Assembly (NCBI GenBank): GCA_031400505.1
Contig: JANNPZ010000092.1
Location: 1 to 64,000 of the forward strand
From: JAIYDJ01 sp031400505
GTDB taxonomy: Bacteria > Pseudomonadota > Alphaproteobacteria > Rhodobacterales > Rhodobacteraceae
Length of the DNA stretch: 64,000 nt
Reading direction: 5' to 3'
Under the pieces are notes generated by a model that saw only the letters and a program-made list of their open reading frames with translations, searched no databases and had not been told where the DNA came from. This document shows, piece after piece, positions 53,495 to 63,304 of this stretch (position 1 is the stretch's first letter; every line of letters begins with the position of its first letter). The position numbers and the translations under genes are program-made.

Positions 53495-53516
53495 AGCTGC
53501 GGACCGTGCCGCAGCT
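53495..53516. terminator. hairpin between converging Trm112 and UbiH-type genes
   Basis: AGCTGCGG (53495-53502) pairs perfectly with CCGCAGCT (53509-53516) around ACCGTG. It overlaps the last bases of the hydroxylase gene. There is no T-run. Confidence 0.5.
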
Positions 53517-54744
53517 ATATCGGCAACCCCGCCAACAATTTCGGTACATCACCGGCCAGCCCGGCCGCCTGCCGGATAAACCCGCGCCGCAGTGCGGGCA
53601 TCCGCGAAACCAATCCCATCCCCAGGTCGCGACCCAGCCGCAAAACAGGATTATCATTCGAAAACAGCCTGTTGACCATGTCAGTGCCGACAGCCATGGC
53701 AACGACATCAAACTTGCGCCAACGCTGATAGCGCGCCAATACATCCGCCGCCCCGACGTCCTCGCCCCGCCGCGCGGCTTCGATCAGCACCTGCGCCAGC
53801 GCGCCTACATCGCGCAACCCAAGGTTCAATCCCTGCCCTGCAATCGGATGGACCCCGTGTGCTGCATCCCCAACCAGCGCCAGCCGCGCGTCGACGAACC
53901 GTTCTGCCAACGACAGCGACAGCGGATAGGCATAGCGCGGTCCCGCCAGCTGGATTGCGCCAAGGAAATCGCCGAAACGCGGGCGCAATGCCGCCAGATA
54001 CGCCTGGTCATCCAGCGATTGTATCGCGGTTGCCAGCCCGGTGTCCTCACTCCACACAATCGACGAGCGATGCCCGCCTGCCAACGGCAAGATCGCGAAC
54101 GGACCACCGGGCATAAAGAACTGGTGTGCGATGCCTTGATGGTCGCGTTCGTGCTGCACGGCGGTGACAAGCGCAGTCTGGCCATAGTCGCGGCCCACCC
54201 GGCCGATGCCGGCGCGTATCGCGGTCCCCGACCCCCGGCCATCAGACCCGATCAGCAGTCGCCCCGAAACTGTTCTGTCCGAGGCCAGCGTGACCGCAAC
54301 ACCCTGCGCGTCAACTTGTTGCGTCAAGACGGTTTCGCCTGACAACAGTGTGATCCGCGCATCTTGGCGCATCGCCGCCAGAAACGCCGCATAAAGATGG
54401 CGATCCTCGACCATGAATCCCATCGGGCCTTCTTCAATCTCGGAATGGTCAAAGTGCAGGTGCAACGGCGACGGCCCTTGCCCAGCCAATCCGTCACTCG
54501 CCTTGATCTGCAAGATCGGCTGGGCCAGCGCGGCCAAATCCGGCCAGACCCCGATGACCGTCAGCAGTCGCTTGGACGCCAGCGCCAGCGAATAGGTTCG
54601 CCCGTCGAACCCGACTTCGCCTCTGTCCGGTGCTGGCCGGGCATCAATCACCGTCACACGGAACCCGCCTTGCGCCAGTGCCAAAGCCAAGGCAGGGCCA
54701 TTCAGCCCGCCCCCCACAATCACGATATCCGCGTCTTTGTTCAT
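53515..54744 (-). CDS. UbiH/UbiF/VisC-type FAD-dependent hydroxylase
   Basis: A 409-residue flavin monooxygenase for ubiquinone ring hydroxylation. The start is the ATG at 54744 (MNKDADIVIVGGGLNG), with AAGGG upstream. Motifs: FAD-binding GGGLNGPALALALA, the DG motif LLIGSDGRGSGTA, and GDAAHGVHPIAGQGLNLGLRDV. Which ring position it hydroxylates cannot be read from sequence. It is divergent from the amidase gene (77 bp between start codons). Confidence 0.93.
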   Translation of the reverse strand: MNKDADIVIVGGGLNGPALALALAQGGFRVTVIDARPAPDRGEVGFDGRTYSLALASKRLLTVIGVWPDLAALAQPILQIKASDGLAGQGPSPLHLHFDHSEIEEGPMGFMVEDRHLYAAFLAAMRQDARITLLSGETVLTQQVDAQGVAVTLASDRTVSGRLLIGSDGRGSGTAIRAGIGRVGRDYGQTALVTAVQHERDHQGIAHQFFMPGGPFAILPLAGGHRSSIVWSEDTGLATAIQSLDDQAYLAALRPRFGDFLGAIQLAGPRYAYPLSLSLAERFVDARLALVGDAAHGVHPIAGQGLNLGLRDVGALAQVLIEAARRGEDVGAADVLARYQRWRKFDVVAMAVGTDMVNRLFSNDNPVLRLGRDLGMGLVSRMPALRRGFIRQAAGLAGDVPKLLAGLPI

Positions 54745-54821
54745 GCCCTTAGTTATGCGCCACGTTGCGGGATTGTCCATGCGCCGCTGTGCCGCTACCC
54801 TGATCGCAACGGAGAACCGGC

Positions 54822-56153
54822 ATGAGCAAATCCTGGGCACATCGCAGCGCAGCCGACCTTGGGCGCGAGATCGACCGTGGCCGGATCAATCCGGTCGAAC
54901 TGGCCGAGTTTTTCCTTGACGCCATCGCCGGCCATCCCCTTTCTGCGCGCATTTACGCCCGCACCACAGAAACCCGTGCCCGAAGCGAGGCGATGGGCGC
55001 GGCTTCGCGGGCCAAACTCGGGCTGCGGCGTGGGCCACTGGACGGCGTGCCGATCAGCTGGAAAGACCTGTTTGACACGGCAGATATCGCGACCGAGGCC
55101 GGATCAGCCTTGCTGCGCAACCGGATCCCGCTGCGCGATGCGAAGGTTCTTCAGGTGGCAACCGAGCAGGGGCTGGTCTGCCTTGGCAAAACGCATATGT
55201 CGGAACTGGCGTTTTCGGGTCTTGGCCTGAACCCGGTCACCGCCACGCCGCCGTGCATCAACGACCCCGGCGCCGTGGCAGGCGGATCGTCTTCCGGGGC
55301 AGCCGTGTCGGTGGCTCAGGGACTTGCCCCTGCGGCTGTCGGATCGGATACCGGGGGATCGGTCCGCATCCCTGCGGCCTGGAACGACCTCGTGGGGCTG
55401 AAGACAACGCAAGGCAGGCTGTCGCTGGATGGCGTGGTGCCGCTGTGCCGACGGTTTGATACCGTCGGTCCTCTGGCCAGCAGCGTCGAGGACTGCGCCC
55501 TGCTTCTGGCTGCACTGGAAGGCCGCACCCCCCCCGATCTGCGCGGAACAAGCCTGTCTGGCACGCGGCTGCTGATGATTGAAACCGTGGCCATGGACGA
55601 TCTGCGCCCCCGCCCGGCACGCGGTTTTGCCGATGGCATCACGCGGCTGACGCGCGCTGGGGCGAAAGTGGATGCGTTTGCCTTCCCGGATCTGACCGAA
55701 GCGATGGTTTTGGCCGGGGTGCTGTTCACCGCAGAAGCTTTCGCAACCTGGGGACCTGTCATCGAAACCGCCCCTGAAAAGATGTTTCCCCGCATCCTTG
55801 ATCGCTTTCGATCTGGAGCCGCCATCCGCGCCTCGGACTACATCGCCGCGTGGCACCGCCTTGACGCCATTCGTGCGCAATGGGCCATCCGCACCGCGGG
55901 ATTTGATGCGGTGATCCTGCCGACCTCGCCGATCCTTCCGCCGGACGCGCACCGCTTGATGACGGACGATGCCTATTACGTGGCCGAGAACCTGCTGGCC
56001 CTTCGCAACACCCGGATTGGCAACCTCTTGGGCCTTTGCGCATTGACCCTGCCCACGGCGGAACCCTCGTGCGGGATCACGCTTATGTCGGCCGCCGGAA
56101 CCGAGGACCGCTTGTTGCGGCTGGGCATGGCGGCAGAACACGCCCTGAGGTGA
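54822..56153 (+). CDS. amidase (amidase signature family)
   Basis: The 443-residue enzyme has the Ser-cisSer-Lys triad: Lys in ISWKDLFD, cis-Ser in AGGSSSGAAV, and the nucleophile Ser in GSDTGGSVRIPA. It hydrolyses a carboxamide; substrate unknown. GGAGAA lies 8 nt before the ATG. It is followed by the aminotransferase gene, in whose frame the nominal longer ORF overlaps; with the start used here the gap is 146 bp. Confidence 0.93.
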   Translation: MSKSWAHRSAADLGREIDRGRINPVELAEFFLDAIAGHPLSARIYARTTETRARSEAMGAASRAKLGLRRGPLDGVPISWKDLFDTADIATEAGSALLRNRIPLRDAKVLQVATEQGLVCLGKTHMSELAFSGLGLNPVTATPPCINDPGAVAGGSSSGAAVSVAQGLAPAAVGSDTGGSVRIPAAWNDLVGLKTTQGRLSLDGVVPLCRRFDTVGPLASSVEDCALLLAALEGRTPPDLRGTSLSGTRLLMIETVAMDDLRPRPARGFADGITRLTRAGAKVDAFAFPDLTEAMVLAGVLFTAEAFATWGPVIETAPEKMFPRILDRFRSGAAIRASDYIAAWHRLDAIRAQWAIRTAGFDAVILPTSPILPPDAHRLMTDDAYYVAENLLALRNTRIGNLLGLCALTLPTAEPSCGITLMSAAGTEDRLLRLGMAAEHALR

Positions 56154-56299
56154 TGGAAACCCCAGCTTTTGTCCGGACGCAAAAGCCACAGTTTCGCCCC
56201 GCAGCCCTGACGTTTGACGGGGTTTTTCTGGACGCGTCATCGCAGCCCCGCTATCGTATCCGCATACGGGGCGACATGACCCCGACAAATGAGGCATTG

Positions 56300-57478
56300 A
56301 TGGCGTTCCCACAGCGGTTTTCGAACCTGCCGGAATATGCGTTTCCGCGTCTGCGGACGTTGCTGGATGCCCATGTGCCGGGTGGTCCGCCGATCGTCAT
56401 GACCATCGGCGAGCCGCGCCATCCGATGCCCGACTTTGTCGGGTCGATCCTTGCGGCCAATCTGGATGGTTTTGCGGTCTATCCGCCCAACGAAGGCAGC
56501 CCTGACTTGCTGACCGCAATCTGCGGCTGGATCGACCGGCGCTATGGCGTAAGTCTGCCGCCGTCACAGATCATGGCCCTGAACGGCACGCGGGAAGGCC
56601 TGTTCAATGCCGCTGTCGCCTTGTGCCCCGAGGAAAAACACGGGCGCAAGCCCGTTGTCCTGATGCCGAACCCATTCTATCAGGTCTATGCCGTGGCGGC
56701 GCTGGCGATGGGGGCGGAACCTGTCTATGTGGCGGCCACCGCAGCCACCGGCCATCTGCCGGATTATGCGGGGCTGCCCGCAGACCTCCTGAACCGCACC
56801 GCCATTGCCTATCTGTGTTCACCTGCCAATCCGCAGGGTGCCGTGGCCAGCACCGAATACCTCGCCGATCTTATGGCACTGGCAGAAAGGCATGACTTTC
56901 GCCTGTTTTTCGATGAATGCTATTCCGAAATCTGGCGCAATTCCCCGCCTCCGGGCGCGCTGGCTGTGGGCGCAATGACCCGCACTAACCCAGAGCGGGT
57001 CGCTGTGTTCCATTCGTTGTCCAAGCGGTCGAACCTGCCCGGCTTGCGGTCGGGCTTTGTTGCGACCGGGCCGCAAACCATGGCCCGTTTGCGCCAGTTG
57101 CGCAGCTTTGCCGGCACTCCGGTGCCGCTGCCCCTGCAAAAGGTGTCTGAAGCGTGCTGGAACGACGAGGCGCATGTCGATGCTTCGCGCGCGCTTTATC
57201 AAAAGAAATTCGACCTGGCCGAAGCGATCTTTGGCGGGTTGCAGGGTTTCCAGATACCTGAGGGCGGGTTTTTTCTGTGGCTGCCGGTGCCAGACGGCGA
57301 GGCTGCGACACTGAAACTGTGGCGCGATGCCGGCGTTCGGGTGCTGCCCGGAGCCTATCTTTCACGCGAAACAGACGGGGAAAACCCCGGTCTTGGTTAC
57401 ATCCGGGTCGCACTCGTGGCCCCAGAAGAAGAGACGCGGCGCGGGCTGACCAGCTTACGCGACTGCCTTTACGGCTAG
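56300..57478 (+). CDS. class I/II aminotransferase, possibly succinyldiaminopimelate aminotransferase
   Basis: A 392-residue PLP enzyme. The start at 56300 (MAFPQRFSNLPEYAF) has GAGG 6 nt upstream; an ATG at 56276 is possible. Motifs: YPPNEGSPDLL, LNGTREGLFNA, SPANPQGAV (Asn for the PLP ring), DECYSEIW (Asp, Tyr) and HSLSKRSNLPGLRSGF with the PLP lysine. The NGTREGLF and MPNPFYQVY stretches resemble DapC of lysine/peptidoglycan precursor synthesis, which is my best guess. It lies 12 bp before ftsK. Confidence 0.9.
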   Translation: MAFPQRFSNLPEYAFPRLRTLLDAHVPGGPPIVMTIGEPRHPMPDFVGSILAANLDGFAVYPPNEGSPDLLTAICGWIDRRYGVSLPPSQIMALNGTREGLFNAAVALCPEEKHGRKPVVLMPNPFYQVYAVAALAMGAEPVYVAATAATGHLPDYAGLPADLLNRTAIAYLCSPANPQGAVASTEYLADLMALAERHDFRLFFDECYSEIWRNSPPPGALAVGAMTRTNPERVAVFHSLSKRSNLPGLRSGFVATGPQTMARLRQLRSFAGTPVPLPLQKVSEACWNDEAHVDASRALYQKKFDLAEAIFGGLQGFQIPEGGFFLWLPVPDGEAATLKLWRDAGVRVLPGAYLSRETDGENPGLGYIRVALVAPEEETRRGLTSLRDCLYG

Positions 57479-57490
57479 GGGACGGGCATC

Positions 57491-60442
57491 ATGGCTTCTT
57501 ATCAGGTACGGCAGCGCGATCCGCTTCTCGATCAGGGCACGGCGGCCTTGCTGGAACGCAGGGGGCGCGAATTGTTGGGCCTTGTGCTGCTGGCACTGTC
57601 GGGGTGTGTGGTGGCAATGCTTTACAGCTATTCGCCAAATGATCCGGGCTGGATGGTCGCGACGGACGAACCGGCGGCCAACCTGCTGGGCCGGTTCGGG
57701 GCTGCGATGGCCTCGACGCTGATCATCATTGGCGGCCAAGGGGCATGGGGCATTCCGCTGGTGTTGGCCGCGTGGGGCTTGCGCTTTGTGTTGAACCGGG
57801 GGGCTGACCGCGCGCTGGGGCGCATGATCTTTTCGGTGATCGCAATTGCACTGGGATCGGTTTATGCAGCGACGCTGGTGCCGGGGGCGGGCTGGCCCCA
57901 TTCCTTCGGCTTGGGCGGACTTTTTGGCGATACCGTGCTTGGGTCGGCGTTGGGAGTGGTGCCGTTCGGGCCGGGTCTTGGCCTGAAACTGTTGTCGGTC
58001 CTGTCTGCCGGGGCCCTTTTGGGAATGATGCTGTTCGTCACCGGGTTCGATCCGGCAGAACTGCGCGCTTTGCTGCGCTTTTTTATACATGGGCTGATCA
58101 TCAGCTATGACGCCGCTTTGGGGTTGGTTCGGTTTGGTGCGCACCGCACTGCCCACGCTGCCACGGCTTACGCCGAGCGACGCCGGGCTGCCGCGGTCGC
58201 GTCCAACGCAACCGCCGAAGTCGTGGTTGCAGCACCAGGATTTGGTCGGCCCGCGGGATTGCATCCGGCCCCTCCGCCAACGGCTGCCGCCTTGCGGGTG
58301 GCCCTGCGATACCCCGAACCGCTTGCCGAGGCTCCGCAGTACGCTCCGCCCCGCGAACGTATCGGCCTTTTGGCCCGCATGCCGCAAATACTGCGCCGCA
58401 GCGAGCCGGAGTTGGTGGAAACCCAACTGCCCGACGCGGCAGTTCCCGAAACGATGCCGAACCCAGACCGCATCCGCGCCCGCATTACCGATGTGATCAA
58501 TGCCCGCACCGCAGCCCCCGCTTTGACGGCACCCTTGCAGACCGCCAATGCCGCGCGCCGTGAACCCCCGGTGCTCCGTGCGCCGCTTCTGGCACGCGGT
58601 CCGGCCCCTTTGATTGCCGATACCCGGCCTTTTCATGATCGACCCTCGCTCGACGGGGTTTCGCGCCGCGCGCCTTTGGGCGACGTGCAACCACCCTTAC
58701 TCGGCGATCTTTCCCCGGACGAGGCGCTGCTGGACGACGACGAAGACTTTGCCATTGCAGCCGATTGGCAGACCGATCTTCCGCCGTTCGATGCACGCCG
58801 GCCGGCGCACCAGACCCCGTCGGACGAACCCAGACGCCCCGCAGTGGTCGTTTCATCCAACAAAAAGCCGACGCCCCCATCGAAACAGGCGCAGGCCGAG
58901 GCGCAACCCGCCCTACCCTTTGGCGATAGTGCTGCTGCATATGAACTCCCGCCACTCAGCCTGCTCGCCGCCCCTTCGACTGTCCAACGCTTTACGCTGT
59001 CGCACGATGCGCTTGAGGAAAACGCCCGGATGCTGGAGTCGGTTCTGGACGATTATGGCGTGAAGGGAGAAATCACCTCGGTCCGGCCCGGCCCTGTGGT
59101 GACGATGTATGAACTGGAACCCGCGCCCGGGCTGAAGGCTTCGCGCGTGATCGGTCTTGCCGACGACATTGCGCGATCGATGTCGGCGCTTAGCGCGCGC
59201 GTATCTACCGTGCCAGGCCGCACCGTAATCGGGATCGAGTTGCCCAACGCCACCCGCGAAAAGGTTGTGCTTCGCGAAATCCTGTCGGCCCGCGACTTTG
59301 GCGACAGCGCCATGCGCCTGCCCCTGGCACTTGGCAAGGATATCGGGGGCGAGCCGATCATCGCCAACCTGGCCAAGATGCCCCACCTGCTGATCGCAGG
59401 CACCACGGGGTCGGGCAAATCGGTGGCCATCAACACGATGATCCTGTCGCTGCTTTACAAACTCTCGCCCGATGAATGCCGCCTGATCATGATCGACCCC
59501 AAGATGCTGGAACTTTCCGTCTACGACGGCATCCCGCATCTGTTGTCTCCCGTTGTGACCGACCCGAAAAAGGCGGTGGTCGCGCTGAAATGGGTCGTCT
59601 CCGAAATGGAGGACCGTTATCGCAAGATGTCGAAACTCGGCGTGCGCAACATCGAAGGTTATAACGGCCGGGTGCGCGAGGCGCTGGCCAAGGACGAGAT
59701 GTTCCGCCGCACCATCCAGACCGGGTTCGACGATGACACCGGCGAGCCGGTGTTCGAGACGGACGAATACATGCCGGTGACCATTCCCTATATCGTGGTG
59801 GTGGTTGACGAGATGGCCGACCTGATGATGGTCGCGGGCAAGGAAATCGAGGCTTGCATCCAGCGTCTGGCACAGATGGCACGGGCATCCGGCATCCACC
59901 TGATCATGGCCACCCAGCGCCCGTCGGTCGATGTCATCACCGGCACGATCAAGGCGAACTTCCCGACCCGGATCTCGTTTCAGGTGACATCCAAGATCGA
60001 CAGCCGCACCATCCTCGGCGAACAGGGGGCAGAACAGCTGCTGGGCATGGGCGACATGCTCTATATGGCTGGCGGCGGGAAGGTCAGCCGTATTCACGGG
60101 CCGTTCGTTTCGGACGAAGAGGTCGAGGAAATCGTCAACCACCTGAAATCCTACGGCCCGCCGGTCTATATGTCGGGCGTTGTCGAAGGCGTGGACGACG
60201 AGCGTGAAGCGGATATCGATGCTGTTCTGGGCATGGGCGCGGATGGGCTGGACGACAGCCTCTATGATCAGGCTGTGGCGATTGTGGCCAGGGACCGCAA
60301 ATGCTCGACCAGCTATATCCAGCGGAAACTGGGGATCGGGTACAACAAGGCGGCCAAGCTGGTGGAACAGATGGAAGAGCACAGCGTCGTGACGCCGGCA
60401 AACCATGTGGGCAAGCGCGAGATATTGGTGGAGGAGCGGTGA
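57491..60442 (+). CDS. ftsK: DNA translocase FtsK
   Basis: FtsK pumps DNA and helps resolve chromosome dimers at the division septum. The 983-residue protein has four membrane helices in the first 195 residues, a Pro/Ala-rich linker (about 200-480), the RecA-like motor with Walker A AGTTGSGKSVAIN and Walker B YIVVVVDEMADLMM, and the C-terminal gamma winged helix (STSYIQRKLGIGYNKAAKLVE) that reads KOPS DNA. Length is typical for alphaproteobacteria. Confidence 0.97.
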   Translation: MASYQVRQRDPLLDQGTAALLERRGRELLGLVLLALSGCVVAMLYSYSPNDPGWMVATDEPAANLLGRFGAAMASTLIIIGGQGAWGIPLVLAAWGLRFVLNRGADRALGRMIFSVIAIALGSVYAATLVPGAGWPHSFGLGGLFGDTVLGSALGVVPFGPGLGLKLLSVLSAGALLGMMLFVTGFDPAELRALLRFFIHGLIISYDAALGLVRFGAHRTAHAATAYAERRRAAAVASNATAEVVVAAPGFGRPAGLHPAPPPTAAALRVALRYPEPLAEAPQYAPPRERIGLLARMPQILRRSEPELVETQLPDAAVPETMPNPDRIRARITDVINARTAAPALTAPLQTANAARREPPVLRAPLLARGPAPLIADTRPFHDRPSLDGVSRRAPLGDVQPPLLGDLSPDEALLDDDEDFAIAADWQTDLPPFDARRPAHQTPSDEPRRPAVVVSSNKKPTPPSKQAQAEAQPALPFGDSAAAYELPPLSLLAAPSTVQRFTLSHDALEENARMLESVLDDYGVKGEITSVRPGPVVTMYELEPAPGLKASRVIGLADDIARSMSALSARVSTVPGRTVIGIELPNATREKVVLREILSARDFGDSAMRLPLALGKDIGGEPIIANLAKMPHLLIAGTTGSGKSVAINTMILSLLYKLSPDECRLIMIDPKMLELSVYDGIPHLLSPVVTDPKKAVVALKWVVSEMEDRYRKMSKLGVRNIEGYNGRVREALAKDEMFRRTIQTGFDDDTGEPVFETDEYMPVTIPYIVVVVDEMADLMMVAGKEIEACIQRLAQMARASGIHLIMATQRPSVDVITGTIKANFPTRISFQVTSKIDSRTILGEQGAEQLLGMGDMLYMAGGGKVSRIHGPFVSDEEVEEIVNHLKSYGPPVYMSGVVEGVDDEREADIDAVLGMGADGLDDSLYDQAVAIVARDRKCSTSYIQRKLGIGYNKAAKLVEQMEEHSVVTPANHVGKREILVEER

Positions 60443-60511
60443 CGGGCGCCTCATCGCCATGTGATCGTCTCAGGGGATGCGGCGTTGACGCCGAGTGGCT
60501 ATAGTGCCGAG

Positions 60512-61114
60512 ATGCAAGTGCTTCGCGCCATTCTGGCCCCGCTGATCCTTCTCGTGAGCCTTGTCCCTGCTTGGGCAGACAAGATACCGCTTGCGGAATT
60601 GTCGAACTATTTCAACAGCCTGACCACTGCAGAAACCGAATTCACGCAAGTCAACTCCGACGGATCCACCTCTACCGGCAAGCTCTACATCAAGCGACCG
60701 GGCCGCATGCGGTTCGAATACGCGCCGCCCGACCTCTCGCTGGTGCTGGCAAGCAGTGGCTCGGTCGCGATCTTTGACGCCAAATCGAACCAGCCGCCCG
60801 AACAATACCCGCTCAGGCGCACGCCGCTCAATCTGATCCTTGCCAAAGACGTCGAACTGGACCGGGCGAAAATGGTGGTCGGGCATATCGAGGATGGCCC
60901 CACCACCATCGTGCGCGCCCAAGATCCCGACAACCCGGAATACGGCACCATCGACCTGATGTTCACCGCCGACCCGATCACCTTGCGTCAATGGGTGATC
61001 ACCGATGACCTTGGACAGCAGACCACGGTTGTTCTTGAGGAAATGAAGACCGGCAGCGACTATCCACCGTCTCTGTTCAGCATCGATGCCGAAGCCGAGC
61101 GCCGCAACAATTAG
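60512..61114 (+). CDS. LolA-like outer membrane lipoprotein carrier protein
   Basis: The 200-residue periplasmic protein starts at the ATG at 60512 (MQVLRAILAPLILLV) and has a signal peptide cut after PAWA. The LolA fold is shown by LSNYFNSLTTAETEFTQ, GKLYIKRPGRMRFEY, and DPITLRQWVITDDLGQQTTV. It should ferry lipoproteins from LolCDE to the outer membrane. It lies 69 bp behind ftsK, a common arrangement. It converges on the transglycosylase gene with an 11-bp gap. Confidence 0.93.
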   Translation: MQVLRAILAPLILLVSLVPAWADKIPLAELSNYFNSLTTAETEFTQVNSDGSTSTGKLYIKRPGRMRFEYAPPDLSLVLASSGSVAIFDAKSNQPPEQYPLRRTPLNLILAKDVELDRAKMVVGHIEDGPTTIVRAQDPDNPEYGTIDLMFTADPITLRQWVITDDLGQQTTVVLEEMKTGSDYPPSLFSIDAEAERRNN

Positions 61115-61125
61115 CGCTGCAAGAC

Positions 61126-61707
61126 TTAGCGCCGGCAGGCATCCAGCTGGCTGGCGTAGAGCGTGGCCCGCGCGCCGACACTGGCCGCGACTTCGACAAG
61201 CCAGGGCTTTTCAAGATAGCTTTGACTTGCAAAACCGGTGCGGCCTTCGTGATAGGCCAGATACTGGTTCTGTGCATCGCCTCGCGATATCCCCAGACGC
61301 TCGTTGCTGGCATTCATGTACCAGCCCATGAAATCGGTCGCATCATCGATGCGGTCCCGTCGCGCGTTGCCGCGGTTCTGTTCATCCTGGTACTCCTCCC
61401 AGGTGCCATCCAGCGCCTGACTGTATCCATAGGCCGACGACTGCCGCCCCATCGGGATCACACCCAAGGCAAACCGATGTGGCGTACGCGCATTGCCAAT
61501 GAACTTGGATTCCTGATGGATCACAGCCATTTGAACGGGCACCGGGATGCCCCATTTGCGCTCGGTTGCGCGCATTGCCTTCAGATATTCCGGCCGCTGC
61601 GCCACAATGGCACAGGCGTTGTCCAGGTCGCGCGGCGCAGAAAAGTTACCACCCCCGCACGAGGCAAGGAACAGCAGCAGCACCTGCGCACGGAGAAGTC
61701 TGCTCAT
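61126..61707 (-). CDS. lytic transglycosylase-like lipoprotein
   Basis: A 193-residue lipoprotein: MSRLLRAQVLLLFLASC with lipobox LASC, then an SLT-type domain with the catalytic Glu in AVIHQESKF, AYGYSQALDGTW and YLAYHEGRTGF. Such enzymes cleave peptidoglycan with 1,6-anhydro product formation. Length fits a small SLT protein. Single gene; the divergent hspQ gene starts 210 bp away. Confidence 0.9.
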   Translation of the reverse strand: MSRLLRAQVLLLFLASCGGGNFSAPRDLDNACAIVAQRPEYLKAMRATERKWGIPVPVQMAVIHQESKFIGNARTPHRFALGVIPMGRQSSAYGYSQALDGTWEEYQDEQNRGNARRDRIDDATDFMGWYMNASNERLGISRGDAQNQYLAYHEGRTGFASQSYLEKPWLVEVAASVGARATLYASQLDACRR

Positions 61708-61916
61708 CTGCCCCTCGTACGTCTTGTTTTGTGGTCACCTTAGGCGAAAATTCAACCGGGGGAAATGGGGAACAACGGCACGCCCGATCAGTTCTGCGCG
61801 AACAGTCCGGACATCCGATGGGCGCTGCAGCAACACAGACTGTTTCCATGTCCTGTGCTGCATCCTGTGGACAAGCACCGACTGACAGCGCTATTGAATG
61901 CACTTGGGAGGCAAGA

Positions 61917-62243
61917 ATGCTGAGAACTGCTGCGAAGTATCATATTGGACAGGTGCTTCGCCATCGCAAGCACCCGTTTCGCGGCGTTGTGTTCGATGTG
62001 GATGCCATGTTTTCCAACACTGACGAGTGGTATCAGAACATCCCCGAAGAGAGCCGCCCTTCGAAGAACCAGCCATTCTACCACCTGCTGGCCGAAAATG
62101 ATCAAAGCTACTATGTGGCCTATGTGTCCGAACAGAACCTCGTACCAGACGAGACCGGGGAGCCGGTAAGCCACCCCGATCTGCCCGACCTGTTCGGCGA
62201 TTTTACCGATGGACGATACCCGCTGCAATTTCAGATGAATTGA
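61917..62243 (+). CDS. hspQ: heat shock protein HspQ
   Basis: The 108-residue protein matches HspQ (YccV): KYHIGQVLRHRKHPFRGVVFDVD, split across residues 7-29, then WYQNIPEESRPSKNQPFYHLL and YVSEQNLVPD. In enteric bacteria HspQ alters Lon specificity and stimulates degradation of unstable DnaA. The ATG at 61917 has GGGAGG 7 nt upstream; the long frame in front of it is non-coding. Heat control is expected from the family but no promoter could be assigned. Confidence 0.94.
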   Translation: MLRTAAKYHIGQVLRHRKHPFRGVVFDVDAMFSNTDEWYQNIPEESRPSKNQPFYHLLAENDQSYYVAYVSEQNLVPDETGEPVSHPDLPDLFGDFTDGRYPLQFQMN

Positions 62244-62316
62244 CAGCGTCTGGTTACCTGTCGGTAAGACATGTTCGGTAGGCTTTCCTTGCCAATATCG
62301 AAAAGGAAAGACCAAT

Positions 62317-62652
62317 ATGGATCTGTCAGCCGAGTTGCATGGGGATGTTCTGGTCATCGATATCTTCGATGAACGCATCGATGCCGCCAGTGTCATACAA
62401 TTCAAGGACCGGATGCGTGAGTTGACGCTGACCGCCAGCCAACGCGTCGTTCTAGATCTTTCGCGCGTGGTATTTGTCGACAGCAGCGGGTTGGGCGCAA
62501 TCGTGGCGGTACTCAAGGCATTGGCACCGCAACGCAAACTGGAACTGGCCGGATTGACGCCAACTGTCCACAAGGTGTTTCGGTTGACGCGGATGGAGCA
62601 GGTCTTCAAGATCCATGACAACCTGCCACTTGATCTTCGACATGCAAGCTGA
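62317..62652 (+). CDS. STAS-domain anti-sigma factor antagonist
   Basis: A 111-residue SpoIIAA-like protein. RVVLDLSRVVFVDSSGLGAI holds the phosphorylatable Ser at the conserved DSSG site. In partner switching such proteins bind an anti-sigma kinase when unphosphorylated. The gene ends 19 bp before the start used here for the HATPase gene, its likely kinase partner. No sigma factor is visible in the window. Confidence 0.93.
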   Translation: MDLSAELHGDVLVIDIFDERIDAASVIQFKDRMRELTLTASQRVVLDLSRVVFVDSSGLGAIVAVLKALAPQRKLELAGLTPTVHKVFRLTRMEQVFKIHDNLPLDLRHAS

Positions 62653-62671
62653 AGGGTGGAGGGTTCCCTAC

Positions 62672-63109
62672 ATGGACCATCCAATCAGCGCAGCAGGCCG
62701 CACCAAGATGCAACTGCAGTCCGATCCGCAAGCGGTTCGAGATGGCTTGTGCACGTTGCTGGCCATGGTCCCTTTTTGCAATTTTTCGGACGACGCACGC
62801 GGATCGGTCGAAATCGTGCTGGCCGAGGTTCTGAACAACATCGTCGAACACGCCTATGCCGAGTGTGGGGGGCATATCGACCTTACGCTTGATTTCGAAC
62901 ACCCAACTCTCAGCGTCGAGGTCGTCGATACCGGGTTGGCCATGCCGGCAGAGACGCTTCCGGCTGGCGCGTTGTCGCCGATCGACGGCAATGACGATTT
63001 GCCCGAAGGGGGGTTCGGGTGGTTCCTGATCCGCAGTCTGACGCGCGGTCTGGTGTATCATCGCAGATCGGATCGCAACATGTTGGCTTTCTGGATGGAA
63101 GTCGCGTGA
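62672..63109 (+). CDS. HATPase_c serine kinase / anti-sigma factor
   Basis: A 145-residue protein of the RsbW/SpoIIAB type. The N box is EIVLAEVLNNIVEHAY, the G1 box VVDTGLAMP, and a G2-like GGFGWFLIRSL. The ATG at 62672 has GGAGGG about 9 nt upstream; an ATG at 62642 that overlaps the STAS gene is possible. It probably phosphorylates the STAS protein and sequesters a target, perhaps a general stress sigma factor encoded elsewhere. Confidence 0.9.
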   Translation: MDHPISAAGRTKMQLQSDPQAVRDGLCTLLAMVPFCNFSDDARGSVEIVLAEVLNNIVEHAYAECGGHIDLTLDFEHPTLSVEVVDTGLAMPAETLPAGALSPIDGNDDLPEGGFGWFLIRSLTRGLVYHRRSDRNMLAFWMEVA

Positions 63110-63304
63110 CCACGCCTGACGCCGCCCGATAGCCTTGCGGCCAAAGTTCACGCCCGGGTGATGAAGACTGACGTTCTCTCGCATATCATGGCCTGCCTTT
63201 GCGCTGAGGATGACAGACCACCCATTTCGTTGCGCCACTGTTCTGATCGCACTTGGAATCCCGGACATCAGCCCATAGGCTGAACAGCGATCTTGGAGAG
63301 ACAA

